From the NCBI RefSeq assembly GCF_030272615.1, contig NC_081411.1, positions 828,248,897-828,312,896 of the forward strand: DNA of 64,000 bases, in the 5' to 3' direction. Positions 45,330 to 56,326 of the stretch are shown here, piece after piece; within the stretch, counting starts at the first letter, position 1, and every line of letters begins with the position of its first letter. Under the pieces are notes generated by a model, which saw only the letters and a list, made by a program, of their open reading frames with translations, was not told the DNA's origin and made no database searches. Both the position numbers and the translations under genes were made by a program. Source of the DNA: Cryptomeria japonica. Lineage: Eukaryota; Streptophyta; Pinopsida; Cupressales; Cupressaceae.

Positions 45330-46605
45330 GTTAGGAAACCAACGTGCAATAGGTGGTTGGCTAACTATCTAGAAGTGGAGAATATTGAAGTGGTCTTGGA
45401 TGATGTGTAAATCCCCCATCCCCTGCTTCCTCCCCTACTAATTTGCCAGCCAGCTCTGGAGAAAAGGTTCCATAGGAGCGGGTAAGGAGATGTCGGGCTG
45501 GTTAGATGGGTCCATTATGGTTTCAGGCTTCCCGCCTCTTTATGACTCTCAAGTGTTTATGGTTAGAAGGGTCCATTATGGGTATATAAAAGTTAAATTT
45601 CATATCTAGATGTATACAAATATCTGTCTGGTTTCATTTAAGCAGTGTTTGGCCTTTGCTTTCTTTTGAATGATGATGGATGATTTAGTAAGGTGGTTGT
45701 CTTCTACTTCATTTGTAAGCTTTTATGTTGATTATGCAATCTTCTTTCTGTAATTTAGTTCAGAGTTTTCTCCTTCTTCCTCCTCTCTTGTGTAGGATGT
45801 TTGTCTATGTTTGAAAGGTGGAAGCCATCTTGATTTCTCTTTGTAGTAAGCAGGAGAGATATGATCTAACTTGGATAACATTTGGTCTTATTGTCCTTTT
45901 TGAATGGCTCTATCTCCCAATACAATGCTATGATATTGCTATTTTATGATTTGGGCTTCAAAAACTCTTAACATTACTTATAGTCTTTGAGGATGTTGTA
46001 GATTAATTATGAAGGTTTGACACCACCAATTGTGCGGGTTTTTCGGGCTAACATCTCTTGGAGTGATAGATGTAGGATGAGTTTGAAGGTTTTATGCAGG
46101 TTTGGTCACCATTAGCCTTGTAGGGCCTTCCCCTTGAGGGTTCTGGAGCTTTATTATTCATTCAGGGAATCTCTTCACATTGTTCTCTCATTTAAGCTTT
46201 GTAGTGTATTTCCTGACACTGATCTTGGCTGTAAGATCTTTTGCAGATCAGGAGAGCATTTTGTAACTTGCTTCTGAGAGACTAGACCTAGGCAATAAAG
46301 GGTGATGCAGACATCACTTTTTAGGAATGAGCAGTTCTTTCAGAACTTCAAAATTTTAGAATGATATCTCTCTGTCATATAGCTCATCCTGTTGGGATTT
46401 TCCCAAGGACTATTGTATCTTGTTCTCATTCTTGTTAAGTGTATCATTCAATTATGATCCTCTAAGGGATCTAGGTGAGACTGAAGGTTTTCTTCCTCAA
46501 TTCTTTCCTACTGGTGCCCACACTTAATGGAGTATGTAATCATTTTCTTTAATTAATAAAAATTTTAGGCTTCGGCCTTTTACCGATCAAAAAAATAAAA
46601 TAAAA
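45330..46605 (+). other. LINE3 3' untranslated region
   Basis: No coding signal was seen. It ends in a short hairpin and the A-rich tail. Confidence 0.6.
46567..46578 (+). other. UUCG hairpin at the 3' end of LINE3
   Basis: AGGC-TTCG-GCCT forms a four-pair stem with a TTCG loop, 10 bp before the A-rich tail. In stringent-type LINEs a 3' stem-loop is recognised by the element's own RT; that role here is inferred. Confidence 0.55.
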
Positions 46606-46909
46606 AAATCAAGGAATCTCCTTCAAGCTATATTTTTTAGAAGCCCATTTTTTTCTCCATTTTCAACCCTTCAATAGCCACCTGAGCCTCAACTTCATTG
46701 TTTTCTCCCTCCGCAAATTTGGAAACTCCAATTGCTACAATATTGCCCTCCCAATCTTGTACCACAAATCTAGCTCCCAACGGTCATGGGTTACCCTTTA
46801 ACACCCCATCAAAGTTAATTTTATACCATCCTTCCCTCGGCTTGGACCACTCCGCCACCTTCACCTTTTGAAATTTTGGATTAGCCTGAGCAAGCCAATT
46901 AATAGACCA
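46606..46909 (-). pseudogene. LINE4 RNase H, N-terminal half
   Basis: The minus strand encodes REGWYKINFDGVLKG, FVVQDWEGNIVAIGVSKFA, EGENNEVEAQVAIEGL and, after a shift, LEGDSL: the first catalytic Asp, the Glu helix and the second Asp of a plant LINE RNase H. The part before it is missing because LINE4 is truncated at 46909. Confidence 0.8.
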
Positions 46910-46925
46910 ATTTTTTAATCATTTT
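46910..46925. repeat. Target-site duplication of LINE4, right copy
   Basis: ATTTTTTAATCATTTT; see the left copy at 29251-29267. Confidence 0.6.
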
Positions 46926-47033
46926 AATATATACAAACTAGTTTAATAACTTTTAATCATAAATTTAAATATTTTTAATTAAGTCATTCAAAAAATGTCT
47001 ATTTTCACTTTAATAATTATTAATAGTTATTTT

Positions 47034-47038
47034 ATTAA
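47034..47038. repeat. Target-site duplication of element E, left copy
   Basis: ATTAA is identical to 59617-59621. Confidence 0.9.
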
Positions 47039-47736
47039 TGTAAATGTTATTCAATTTTCAATTCAAGATCCAAGTTATATTCAAGGTTATCTTTTCTTAC
47101 AAGTATGTGTTATATCTTTAATATAATAAATCTGATTATTGTCTTGTATGTTGCAGATGAAAAGAGCATTTATCGATTTCAATGTCCTTCTCACAAATGC
47201 CGATTGATATATATATGTATGCAAGGAGGATCAAACAATACCTTGACCGATCATGTCTATTAGAGATGACCGATCAAGATATTACTTGATCACACCTTTT
47301 CATTTATCATTGTATTTATCAATTACTGTATAAAACTTAACAAATCACCCGATACTAATCGGCATGTATACCATAAGCAAGACAACCGATACTAATCGGT
47401 ATGTATTTAGTTATAAACTAAACTCGATAACAATCAGTGTTCACATAGTTAATATGTTTAACCAATATTAATCGGCGTGCATATGATTTAATGTAAACCG
47501 ATACCAATCAGTATTCTGTGCTATGAGATTTACAACCGATAATTATCGGTAGTTAAGCATTGATCAGAATTTGCAAGTAAGGTTGAATATATATAAATCG
47601 AAGAATAATCATCAAATGAAGGAACAATAACTTGAAGTCTTTATCATATTCTATCAATAAGATAGATGATTGAATGAAAGACTTCATTCATCTCTTATTC
47701 AATCATTTATCTTACCGAGGCTATCATGCATTAACA
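47039..47736 (-). repeat. 3' LTR of element E (698 bp)
   Basis: On the minus strand it runs TGTTAATGCATG...ACATTTACA. It contains the phased palindrome array at 47348-47550. Confidence 0.95.
47348..47550. promoter_or_regulatory. Phased array of six 16-bp palindromes in 3' LTR of E
   Basis: Units start at 47348, 47385, 47423, 47461, 47497 and 47535 (spacing 37, 38, 38, 36, 38). The best copies are ACCGATACTAATCGGT and ACCGATAATTATCGGT; others have one or two changes. Confidence 0.8.
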
Positions 47737-47749
47737 CTCCCTCTTAGCT
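47737..47749 (-). other. Polypurine tract of element E
   Basis: The minus strand reads AGCTAAGAGGGAG, directly before the TG of the 3' LTR. Confidence 0.8.
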
Positions 47750-48278
47750 AGTTAAGATAAATGAAAGACAACATATCAAGCATCACAATTCCAATGATGG
47801 TCAGTATTCCTTACATAATTTGACTCTTCAGAGAATCATATCACCTAATCACATGACATGAAATATCACCTAAACACGTGATACAAACATTCATCACATC
47901 AACTTGTAATGACAAGATATCACCTAAGCACCTGATATCAGTATTGCCTAAACATGCAATACTTAAGGATAAACATATGAGGATGATTAAATTCTCATCT
48001 TATCCAAGTTGTGGTATGTGCACTAACATTTTATACAAATGTTTTACCACAACATAGTCATGGCACATCCATGACATACCAGAGATCCAACATGATAACT
48101 GGTTTGAACATCATAAGATCGTTACCTTATAATGTCTACATACAAGTGTTCATTATCTTGAGAGATCGCCACCTCTTAGATATGAACCCAGGGGATAAAA
48201 TCCAAAATGTTCTAACATGATAAAAATGTTTACACATTAAACATCTTATTGATATGTAAATACAAATCACAAAGAAAA
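47750..48278 (-). other. 3' untranslated region of element E
   Basis: About 530 bp between the polyprotein stop and the polypurine tract. It contains several spaced ATATCACCTAA-like words (near 47843, 47864, 47918). No coding signal. Confidence 0.6.
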
Positions 48279-49726
48279 TTACCTTTCTATCATACCTAAA
48301 CCTTTTCTGAAGTGATCAACCTTCACTCTGGAAAGAGGTTTGGTCAAAATATCTGCAGTATGATCTCCTGTACAAACATATTCTAATTGGATCACATTCC
48401 TGTCTACCATATCTCGCACATAGTGGTATGGAATCTCAATATGCTTGGATCTATCATGGAACACTGGATTTATTGAAAGTTTTATGCATCTCTGATTGTC
48501 ACAATGTATGGTAGTAGGTTTCATAGGCTCTCCAAGCAATCCCACAAGTAACTTCCTAAGCCATACTGCCTCTTGGGCAGCCATGGAAGCTGCAATGTAT
48601 TTGGCTTCAGTGGAACTCTGAGCTATAGAAGGTTGCTTTTTGCTGATCCAGGATATCATGGCTGAACGTAAATTGAAGCAACACCCTGAAGTGCTTTTCC
48701 TATCAGTCACACTTCCAGCCCAATCTGAGTCTGTAAATCCATGTAGGTCTAGATCAACTTTCTCATATTTAAGACCAAGGTTTAGAGTATCTTGTAAGTA
48801 TCTCATAATGTGTTTTACTGCAATCAGATGGATCTCCTTAGGCTCACACATAAATTGACTTAAGGCATTAACTGCATAACATATATCTGGTCTTATATTT
48901 ACAAGATACATCAGGGACCCAATCATTTGCCTATATAGAGTAGGATCTGAGGGTTGTGATTCTGCTGCTGCTTCCTTAAGTTTATGAAGGTTTGTTTCCA
49001 TAGGAGAGGTCATGGGTCTACAGTTTAGCATTCCAAATCTCTTTAAAATGTCCAAGGTATATTTACCCTGGTTTAGTATAATGCCATCAACATTCTGCCA
49101 TACTTCCAAACCTAGGAAGTAATGAAGGATTCGCAAGTCCTTCATATCAAATTCTTTAGCAAGATCTTTCTTACACTGATCTATGAGGTGATATTTTCCT
49201 GTGATTAACAAATCATCATCATATAAAATTAATAATAGCATATCACCTTTGTTTTTCTTATAGTAGAGATTAGGATCTGCATCATTCTTGGAGAAGCCTA
49301 GTTTTGAGAGATAAGTATCAATTCTTTCATACCAAGTCCTGGGAGCCTGTTTAAGCCCATAGAGAGCTTTATTGAGTCTACACACATGAGACTCTGCATC
49401 ATGAATCTCAAACCCTTCATGTTGCTCTAGGTATACTTCTTTTGAGATCTCATCATTAAGGAATGTTGTCTTAACATCCATCTGATGAACTTTCCATCCC
49501 TTTGATGCTGCAATGGCTAAGACTACTCTTACTGAGGTGTATCTGGCTACAGGTGAAAATGTTTCCTCATAATCAATTCCTTTCTTTTGAGAGAACCCTC
49601 TGGCTACAAATCTAGTCTTGTGTTTCTCAATGCTGCCATCTGCAGCGTGTTTGATTTTGAAGAGCCATTTGGAGGAGACAACAGATTTCCAAGCTGGTCT
49701 AGGGACAATTTCCCAAACATCATTTT
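48279..49726 (-). pseudogene. Element E gag-pol, 3' part: RT and RNase H
   Basis: An uninterrupted frame runs from the D insertion site (49726) to the stop at 48279. RT motifs are KWLFKIKHAADGS, FSQKKGIDYEETFSPVA, QMDVKTTFLND, YGLKQAPRTWYERID and the active-site block, which reads YDDDLLITG rather than the usual YVDD. RNase H shows DSDWAGSVTDRKSTSG, SSTEAKYIAAS, IHCDNQRCIKLS and HDRSKHIEI. No premature stop occurs in this half. It is the continuation of 56327-58825 on the far side of D. Confidence 0.95.
49722..49726. repeat. Target-site duplication of element D, left copy
   Basis: ATTTT is identical to 56327-56331. The duplicated site lies inside the pol frame of element E. Confidence 0.95.
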
Positions 49727-50174
49727 TGTTGGTGTAAATTAATATTCATTTTGGATATTATTACACTTACTTAAGTTAACTTAGGATAATGCATCTCATC
49801 GTAATTTGGAATTGAGACACTTAGGGAAGTGTGCACTTAGGGATAGAGCTTGTAGGAGAAATTCCACCTTTTGTGGTCTTATTTTGCTATTACACTCCAC
49901 ATTCGGTGGGTCATCCACCTCTTGTGGAATATTATATTATTTCTCCTACCTACCCTTAGTATTTCTTACCTACCCTTGTTTCTCATTGAGCCACATGTCA
50001 TATTTGTGTGCTCATACATCCATATGGCTTTGCCTATATAAGCAGGCCTCTATTCATTGTATTGGTTAATCCAGTTGATCATTTTGTATATTGATGAGAA
50101 TACAGTTTGTTCTTGTCATTCTATTGTCTCTTTTATGCTTTTCATTGTGCCCTTGATCTTGGCAAAATCCAACA
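49727..50174 (+). repeat. 5' LTR of element D (448 bp)
   Basis: TGTTGGTGTAAATT...AATCCAACA. A 20-bp unit ending CTTACCTACCCT is duplicated here and single in the 3' LTR. The TATATAAG box is at 50035-50042. Confidence 0.95.
50035..50042 (+). promoter_or_regulatory. TATA box in 5' LTR of D
   Basis: TATATAAG in GCCTATATAAGCAGG, the same box as in element A. Confidence 0.75.
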
Positions 50175-50186
50175 TGGTATCAGAGC
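50175..50186 (+). other. Primer binding site of element D
   Basis: TGGTATCAGAGC directly follows the LTR and is complementary to initiator tRNA-Met. Confidence 0.95.
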
Positions 50187-51690
50187 TTTTGGGGCTTCAT
50201 TGATTAGTTTTTGGAGACATCGTGGAAGGCTTCTACTTTCGGATTTGGGGATCTTCATTTTTTGGGGGCATCATACAGCGATTTGGACATCACCGTTGAA
50301 TCCGGGAGGCCATTTCCATAAATTTTGACTATAAAGTCGACCTATTTTGGTGAGAATTTTTTTTTCCCATCTTGGCTATTTTCGTACATATTTCGAAATT
50401 TTTTTACAAAAAAAATAATTTTATTTTCAAAAAAAAAATTTCGGAAAAAAAAATTGAAAAATTTTCAAAAAAAAAAAGAAAAAAAAGGGCTTTTGTTTGG
50501 GGGTCCGTAGACCCCCCCATACATAGTACCTGCTGTGCGTAGGTTTTGCAGGGCACCGTACCTCTGAGCAGCCGCAAACCGCCACCGAACGCCGCGCCAC
50601 CGCCTCGGTTTCCCCCGGCTGCCTCGGTTTCTCCCTCCTGTCGGTACTCCCGCCGCTGCCTGCGCCGAGATCTCCAATCGCCGGTGCCTCCCCCGCCCAC
50701 CGGCTCCGGCATCACGCAGACTCCCGGTCCTTGCCGGTCCTCGGCTCCGGTAATCTCCTCGCGCTTGGTGATGCACAGACTCCCGCCGCCGGCCAAAAGA
50801 CTTCCGACAGCGCCACGCTGACGTCCAGTTAGCAACCGAACCCCGCCACGTGGCCCGAAATAGCCCTTCATACGCCACACACAGTGCCATGTAGACCATA
50901 CCATCTGCCATGTCACTGCGCCACACAGCAAGTCCGTACAGTGCCACGTCATCCGTACGACCTGCACAGTCACTTGTACAGTCACCAGTCCGTATAGTAC
51001 AGACACCCAGTCAGCAGGGAGGCGAAGTTTTTGCGACGGTCATACGGCTGTCAAATTTAACACAGTGACTTGCTGACATCAGCGCCATGTCAGCACTTTT
51101 TGAAATTTTTTTGACCCCTCTCCATTGGGCTTTTCAGTTTTGCAGTCCAACTTTGGAAGGCCATATCTTGCTCATTTTTGCTCCTTTTTTGGTGCAATTT
51201 TTTTTGAAATGGGCTAAAATTTCATGATCTTCGCAGTGGTGTGGTTATTTTCTGATTTTGGTGCAGAGGTTTTTTGAAATTTTTGGATTCTCTCAGCTGT
51301 ACCTGTCCAATCCTCAATTTTGCAACTTCAAAGGCCTCGTTTGAGCTCATACGACCTCCTTTTCAGGTGCCGTTTTTTTTGAAAGTGCTTTTTTTTTTGT
51401 CTACTTTCAGAACCTATGATCAGATTTCAAATATTTTGAGTGAAAATTGTACTTTCAGATATTGGTCTTATTTGGCCTATTAGGTACTTGTAAATTGCTT
51501 GGATCTTAGTTAGATCTCTTGCATTATCAATTTGAGACTCTTTTGGCCTTATTGAGGTAGTTGTAAAATTGTAAATCAGAAGTCCACTTTGCCATTTTTG
51601 TAAGTGGCCCATTGTATACGCACTACTTATAAAGTGTCAAATCATCACATTTGGAGGGGTTCTTTGATTGAGTGAATTTGGGGGGGTGTC
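50187..51690 (+). other. Leader of element D with GC-rich block
   Basis: About 1.5 kb. 50340-50500 is A/T homopolymer-rich. 50510-51010 is strongly GC-rich, with recurring CCGCC, CTCGGTTTC and, further on, GCCACGTCA and TCCGTA words. 51100-51690 is T-rich. Several frames are open across the GC block, including a 200-codon minus frame (50404-51006), without recognisable motifs. I treat it as non-coding. Confidence 0.6.
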
Positions 51691-54600
51691 TTGTGTGATT
51701 GTGCCTCTCTTTGTTCTCTTTCCATTCTTGTTGTAGTGAGTCCTAATAAGTTTCCACCATTAACTCCACATAATTATGCATCATGGAAAATTAAAGTATG
51801 GAGTAAACTAATGGAAAAGGGTCTCACACACTACATAGATGGAACAATAACAACACCACCTGATCCTAAGGTTGATCCAAATGCTCAATTAGAATGGATC
51901 ACAAAGAATTGCATGGCTCTTGGAACCTTACGCAAGTATGTATCAGATGACCTCATTTTCCACATTGAGAAGTGTAAAACAATTAAAGAGGCTTGGGATA
52001 TGTTTCAAAAATTGTATGGACAAGTCGATGAAATCAAAGGCTATCAGATTGACAATGAGGTCACCAACTTAGATCCCAAGAGTTTTGATACAATCCAAGA
52101 TTATGTAACCAAAGCAAATGAGCTAAGAGCAAAGCTAAAGGATTGTGGAATTGACAAGAAGGATGCTCAATTGATATTCAACTTGTTGGACAAGCTTGTA
52201 CCAGAATATGCAGCATTTGTATCTAGCTTCCAAACTCATCGTTTGACAGTGGGGAGTTCTTATGTTATGTCTTCATTTGATGCTTTCACATAAATGTTGA
52301 TATTGGAACAATCTAAGTTGTTGAACATGGGGTTTCTCAAGTCTTCAAAGTCCAAGGCTTTGGTAGCAAATCAAGGAAATCAAGGAAGTCAAGGCAAAGA
52401 TTCCAACAAGAAGAAGAAGCAATCCAAGTCTAAACCACACTAGGAAAAAGGACAATCATCCTCTCCATCACAAGGCGATTTTTCATCCTCTTCCAAGAAG
52501 GGGACACCACCTAAGAAGGATAAACCAACTTGTGCATATTGCAAAAAGTATGGTCATGATGAGCATCGATGCCATGCAAAGCAAGTTGATGAGTTAACCA
52601 ATCTTCTCAAGAAAAACAACATCAACTTGCCATCCGCCTACACAAAGAAGGATTCAACTCCTTCCTCTTCCTCACAGTCTAAGGGAAAAGGGCAAGCATT
52701 TGTGGCTACAACAGGTTCTTCACAGCAATGGATACTTGACTTAGGTGCCTCATATCACATGGGTTCTACAAAGGAGCAGTTTTCTTCATTGGAGCCATCT
52801 AAGGTACCTGACATTTACATAGGTGATGACACACAAGTAGAGGTTGAAGGGAAAGGTTCAGTTGCCATGGATGATGGAACATTTGAGAATGTTCTCTATG
52901 TTCCTAACTTGTCTACCAACCTTCTCTCCATCTACCAAATCACTCACTATGGGAATGGGAAAAAGGTTGAGTTTACCCCAGATTCAGTTGTGGTAAAGGA
53001 ACTTGATGATGATGCCTTGGTAGCAGTGGGACAAGTTAATGACAACTCTAGACTTTATTCGTTCTCCCACTTTGTGCCAAGTTCACCTTCTAGGGCCTTG
53101 CTTACTCATTCAAATTCAGAAAGTAAGCTATGGCATGAGCGGTTTGGTCACCTCAACTACCGCTATCTTCAACAGCTAAGCACTAGAGACATGGTCACAG
53201 GTCTTCCTCAAATCAGTTTTTCAGAGGGTGTATGTTCAGGTTGTTCCATGGGCAAGCATCCCAAAGAGAAGTTTGATAAAGAGAAAACTTGGAGAGCTTT
53301 GGAAGTTCTTCAACTTGTTCACAGTGATGTAGCAGGTCCATTTCCAGCACCTTCATTCAGTAAGGCCCGCTATGTTCTTACCTTCATTGATGACTACTCC
53401 CGCTTCACTTGGGTCTACTTTCTCATTCATAAGAGTGAAGTATTTGATAGATTTCAGGACTTCAAGACTCGTGTGGAGAAGCAATCAGGGAAAGTGGTCA
53501 AGATTCTTCGCACAGATAATGGAAGGGAATATGTGAACAAAAGACTTGAGGATTTTTGTACATTTGAGGGGATTGATCTTCAGCATTCTGTTGCATACAC
53601 TCCACAACAAAACGGGGTTGCAAAATGCAAGAATAGAACTCTCAAAGAAATGGCTAGCTGTATGATACATGCACGTTCTCTTGATCCTGCCTTTTGGGCA
53701 GAGGCTATGAGTTGTGCCACACACATCTAGAACCGGGTTCCTCATAAAGCTTTGCAAGGTATTACTCCTTTTGAAGCTTGGGCTGGTAGGAAACCGATTG
53801 TGAGACATTTAAGAGTCTTTGGGTGTCCAGCATGGGCTCGCATACCTCCACAGAAACGCAAGGCATTGGAACCTCAGAGTCGACCTTGCATATTTGTTGG
53901 ATATCCTGAGGGTGTTAAGGCATACAGATTGATGGATCTAGAGACACATGAGGTATTCATTGAGAGGAGTGTTCACTTTGAGGAAAGCTCTCCTAGCTTA
54001 GCCTCTCTACCTCCTCCACCTTCCGCCATTGTGGATAGTGATGTTAGTGATTCTGATGATGAGACTACCTCAACTCCGACTCGCAGGGTTCCACCTCCGT
54101 AGGGTCCACTTGCAGTTGAGAAGCCTCATTCTCCACCTCCACCTAGACCTCGTTGGGCTCGACAGACACTTGAGTCCGCGGGTTCTCTTGTTGGGGATCC
54201 TTCGAATACACGGAGAACTCGATCACAACATCAGGATCTTCCACATGCATTCATTGCTACCGCTTCCGATCCACATACATTTAGGGAAGCATCAGGGGTT
54301 CCTGAGTGGGACCAAGCTATGGAGGAAGAGTATAGTTCCTTGATGAGGAACAACACATGGGATCTAGTCCATCTCCCTAAGGGGAGAAAGATGGTTCGAT
54401 GTAAGTGGATCTATCGGACCAAGTTTGCAGCGGATGGTAGTGTGGATAAGTATAAGGCTCGGCTTGTTGCAAAAGGTTTTTCTCAGGTTGTAGGTGTTGA
54501 CTATACTGAGACCTTTGCCCCCGTAGCCAAGATGAACTCCATTCGTTTGACACTTGCTATTGCTGCAGCTCATGGTTGGGCTATACATCAGATGGATGTG

Positions 54601-55584
54601 AAGAGTGCTTTTCTTCATGGTGATCTTGATGAGGAGATTTATATGGAGCAGCTACAGGGTTTCATCCAGGATACTTCCTCGGTTTGCAGACTAAGGAAAT
54701 CTCTCTATGGCCTTAAGCAGGCCCCCAGGGCTTGGTACGCCAAGATGGATTCCTTTCTTCTCTCCGCCGGGTTCACCAGGTTTCATTCCAATCCGAATGT
54801 TTACATTTTGCAACAGGATGACTCTCACCTGATACTTGTGCTCTATGTTGATGACTTGATCATTACAGGGAGTACTTCATCCATCATTAGTAGGGTCAAA
54901 TTTGCTTTGCATGACAGATTTGCTATGACTGACTTGGGTCTTTTGCACTACTTTCTCAGGATAGAGATTTCACAGTCACCTTCCGGGATCACACTATCGC
55001 AGCCCAAGTATGCTCTTGATCTACTTGCACGCTTTCATATGGCTGATTGTAAGCCTACCCCGACTCCCTTTCTTTCAGGAGTCAAGCTTGAGGCTTAGTG
55101 TTCTTCTCCACCAGTTGATGCCAGTTTGTATCGTCAGCTTGTGGGTAGTCTCATCTATTTGACTCATACACACCCTGATATTTCATTTGCAGTTGGCATG
55201 GTTTCCCGCTTTATGCAGGAACCACATGAGGTTCATTGGAAAGCCGCTAAATGCATTCTACATTACATCCAGGGTACACATCACTATGGGATTCACTATG
55301 CAGCAAGCACAAGACTTCGCTTGGTTGGTTACACAAACTCCGATTGGGCTAGTGATCTAGTTGATCGTAAGTCTACAGTTCTACATTGTGACAATCAGAG
55401 TGCCATTGCAATCTCGAAGAACCTAGTCTAGCACCATCGGACCAAACACATCGAGATTCGTATGCACTATATCTGAGAGCTCATCCAGGAGCAGGTCATT
55501 GATTTGCAGTATTGTCCTACAGCAGAGCAGGTTGCTGACATATTCACCAAACCTTTCGCCGAGAGTAAGTTCCAGCAGTTGTGA
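51691..55584 (+). pseudogene. Element D gag-pol polyprotein with seven premature stops and an RNase H deletion
   Basis: One frame holds all domains: gag (NYASWKIKVWSKLMEKGL, YVTKANELRAKLKDCGI), a CCHC knuckle (CAYCKKYGHDEHRC, about 52534), protease with WILDLGASYHMG, where the usual Ser after Asp is Leu, integrase (HERFGHLNYRYL, CSGCSMGK, LVHSDVAGPF, TFIDDYSRFTWVYF, LRTDNGREYV), RT (YGLKQAPRAWYAKMD, YVDDLIITG) and RNase H. Premature stops are at 52291, 52441, 53728, 54100, 55096, 55429 and 55474, with no frameshift. In RNase H, DRKST (about 55375) joins directly to VLHCDNQSAI, so about 60 residues, including the catalytic-Glu helix, are missing in frame. The first ATG with good gag context is uncertain; 51691 is the first codon of the open frame. 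Confidence 0.95.
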
Positions 55585-55889
55585 GCTCTCTTGGGGGTGC
55601 GGGATGTGTCATTAGGGGGGGTCAGCTGACTTCTCCTTCCTCTCTTATGGGGGGGACTTTTTCCTCTTTGAGGTTTTGTCCTTCTTCTTTGAGAGTCTTT
55701 TGTACATTCATCTCTCTTTTGGGGGGGAGTTTTTTCCCACTGGGTTTTCTCCCTTTCTCTGTTTGTGAGAGATTGCATTGCATTATTTTGCTTGCATTTG
55801 CATGTTGTACATGGGTACCTATCATAGCCTAGTAGCCGGGACCCATCTTGCATTGTTGACTTGAGTCTTCATTCCCCTAAGTTGCACTT
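55585..55889 (+). other. 3' untranslated region of element D
   Basis: Contains GGGTACCTATCATAGCCTAG and GGGACCCATCTTGCATTGTT blocks shared with element A (20210-20255). Confidence 0.75.
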
Positions 55890-55898
55890 AAGGGGGGG
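55890..55898 (+). other. Polypurine tract of element D
   Basis: AAGGGGGGG lies immediately before the 3' LTR. Confidence 0.85.
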
Positions 55899-56326
55899 TG
55901 TTGGTGTAAATTAATATTCATTTTGGATATTATTACACTTACTTAAGTTAACTTAGGATAATGCATCTCATCGTAATTTGGAATTGAGACACTTAGGGAA
56001 GTGTGCACTTAGGGATAGAGCTTGTAGGAGAAGTTCCACCTTTTGTGGTCTTATTTTACTATTACACTCCACATTTGGTGGGTCATCCACCTCTTGTGGA
56101 ATATTATATTATTTCTCCTACCTACCCTTGTTTCTCATTGAGCCACATGTCATATTTGTGTGCTCATACATCCATATGGCCTTGCCTATATAAACAGGCC
56201 TCTATTCATTGTATTGGTTAATCCAGTTGATCATTTTGTATATTGATGAGAATACAATTTGTTCTTGTCATTCTATTGTCTCTTTTATGCTTTTCATTGT
56301 GCCCTTGATCTTGGCAAAATGCAACA
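55899..56326 (+). repeat. 3' LTR of element D (428 bp)
   Basis: TGTTGGTGTAAATT...AATGCAACA; TATA box at 56187-56193. Followed by ATTTT (56327-56331), the second target-site copy. Confidence 0.95.

Larger units (their letters stand above)
37943..46605 (+). mobile_element. LINE3: full-length L1-type element (8.7 kb) inside LINE4
   Basis: Plus strand: 5' untranslated region (37943-38140), ORF1 (38141-39859), ORF2 (39856-44035), a 2.5-kb 3' region with a T35 run and an ORF3 remnant (44860-45329), and an A-rich end (AAAAAAATAAAATAAAAAAA). It divides the RNase H of LINE4. Many frameshifts and stops are present. The long 3' region is unusual for a plant LINE. Confidence 0.85.
29268..46909 (-). mobile_element. 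LINE4: 5'-truncated L1-type element split by LINE2 and LINE3
   Basis: About 1.4 kb of LINE4 survives in three pieces on the minus strand: 46909-46606 (start of RNase H), 37942-36811 (rest of RNase H, ORF3 remnant, 3' untranslated region), and 29285-29268 (tail). LINE3 interrupts RNase H and LINE2 interrupts the 3' region. Near-identical 16-17 bp repeats at the outer edges support a single original insertion truncated within RNase H, as is common for LINEs. The segment span quoted includes both inserts. Confidence 0.7.
49727..56326 (+). mobile_element. Element D: young Ty1/copia retrotransposon nested in E
   Basis: 6.6 kb with LTRs at 49727-50174 and 55899-56326, TSD ATTTT, initiator-Met primer site, a 1.5-kb leader with a GC-rich block, one gag-pol frame and a polypurine tract. 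The LTRs differ by seven substitutions, six of them transitions, plus a 20-bp duplication present only in the 5' copy, so insertion is fairly recent. It is defective: seven premature stops and an internal RNase H deletion. Confidence 0.97.

Noticed and set aside
47750-48278. Repeated ATATCACCTAA words as a possible CRISPR-like or satellite array
   Set aside because: Only a few imperfect copies without constant spacing, in the 3' UTR of a plant retrotransposon.
49806-50069. Identical small frames in the two LTRs of element D (also 55978-56193)
   Set aside because: They are LTR sequence; duplication is explained by the element structure.
50404-51006. 200-codon minus frame across the GC-rich leader block of element D
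   Set aside because: GC-rich DNA has few stop codons in any frame; the frame runs antisense to the element and begins and ends in low complexity.
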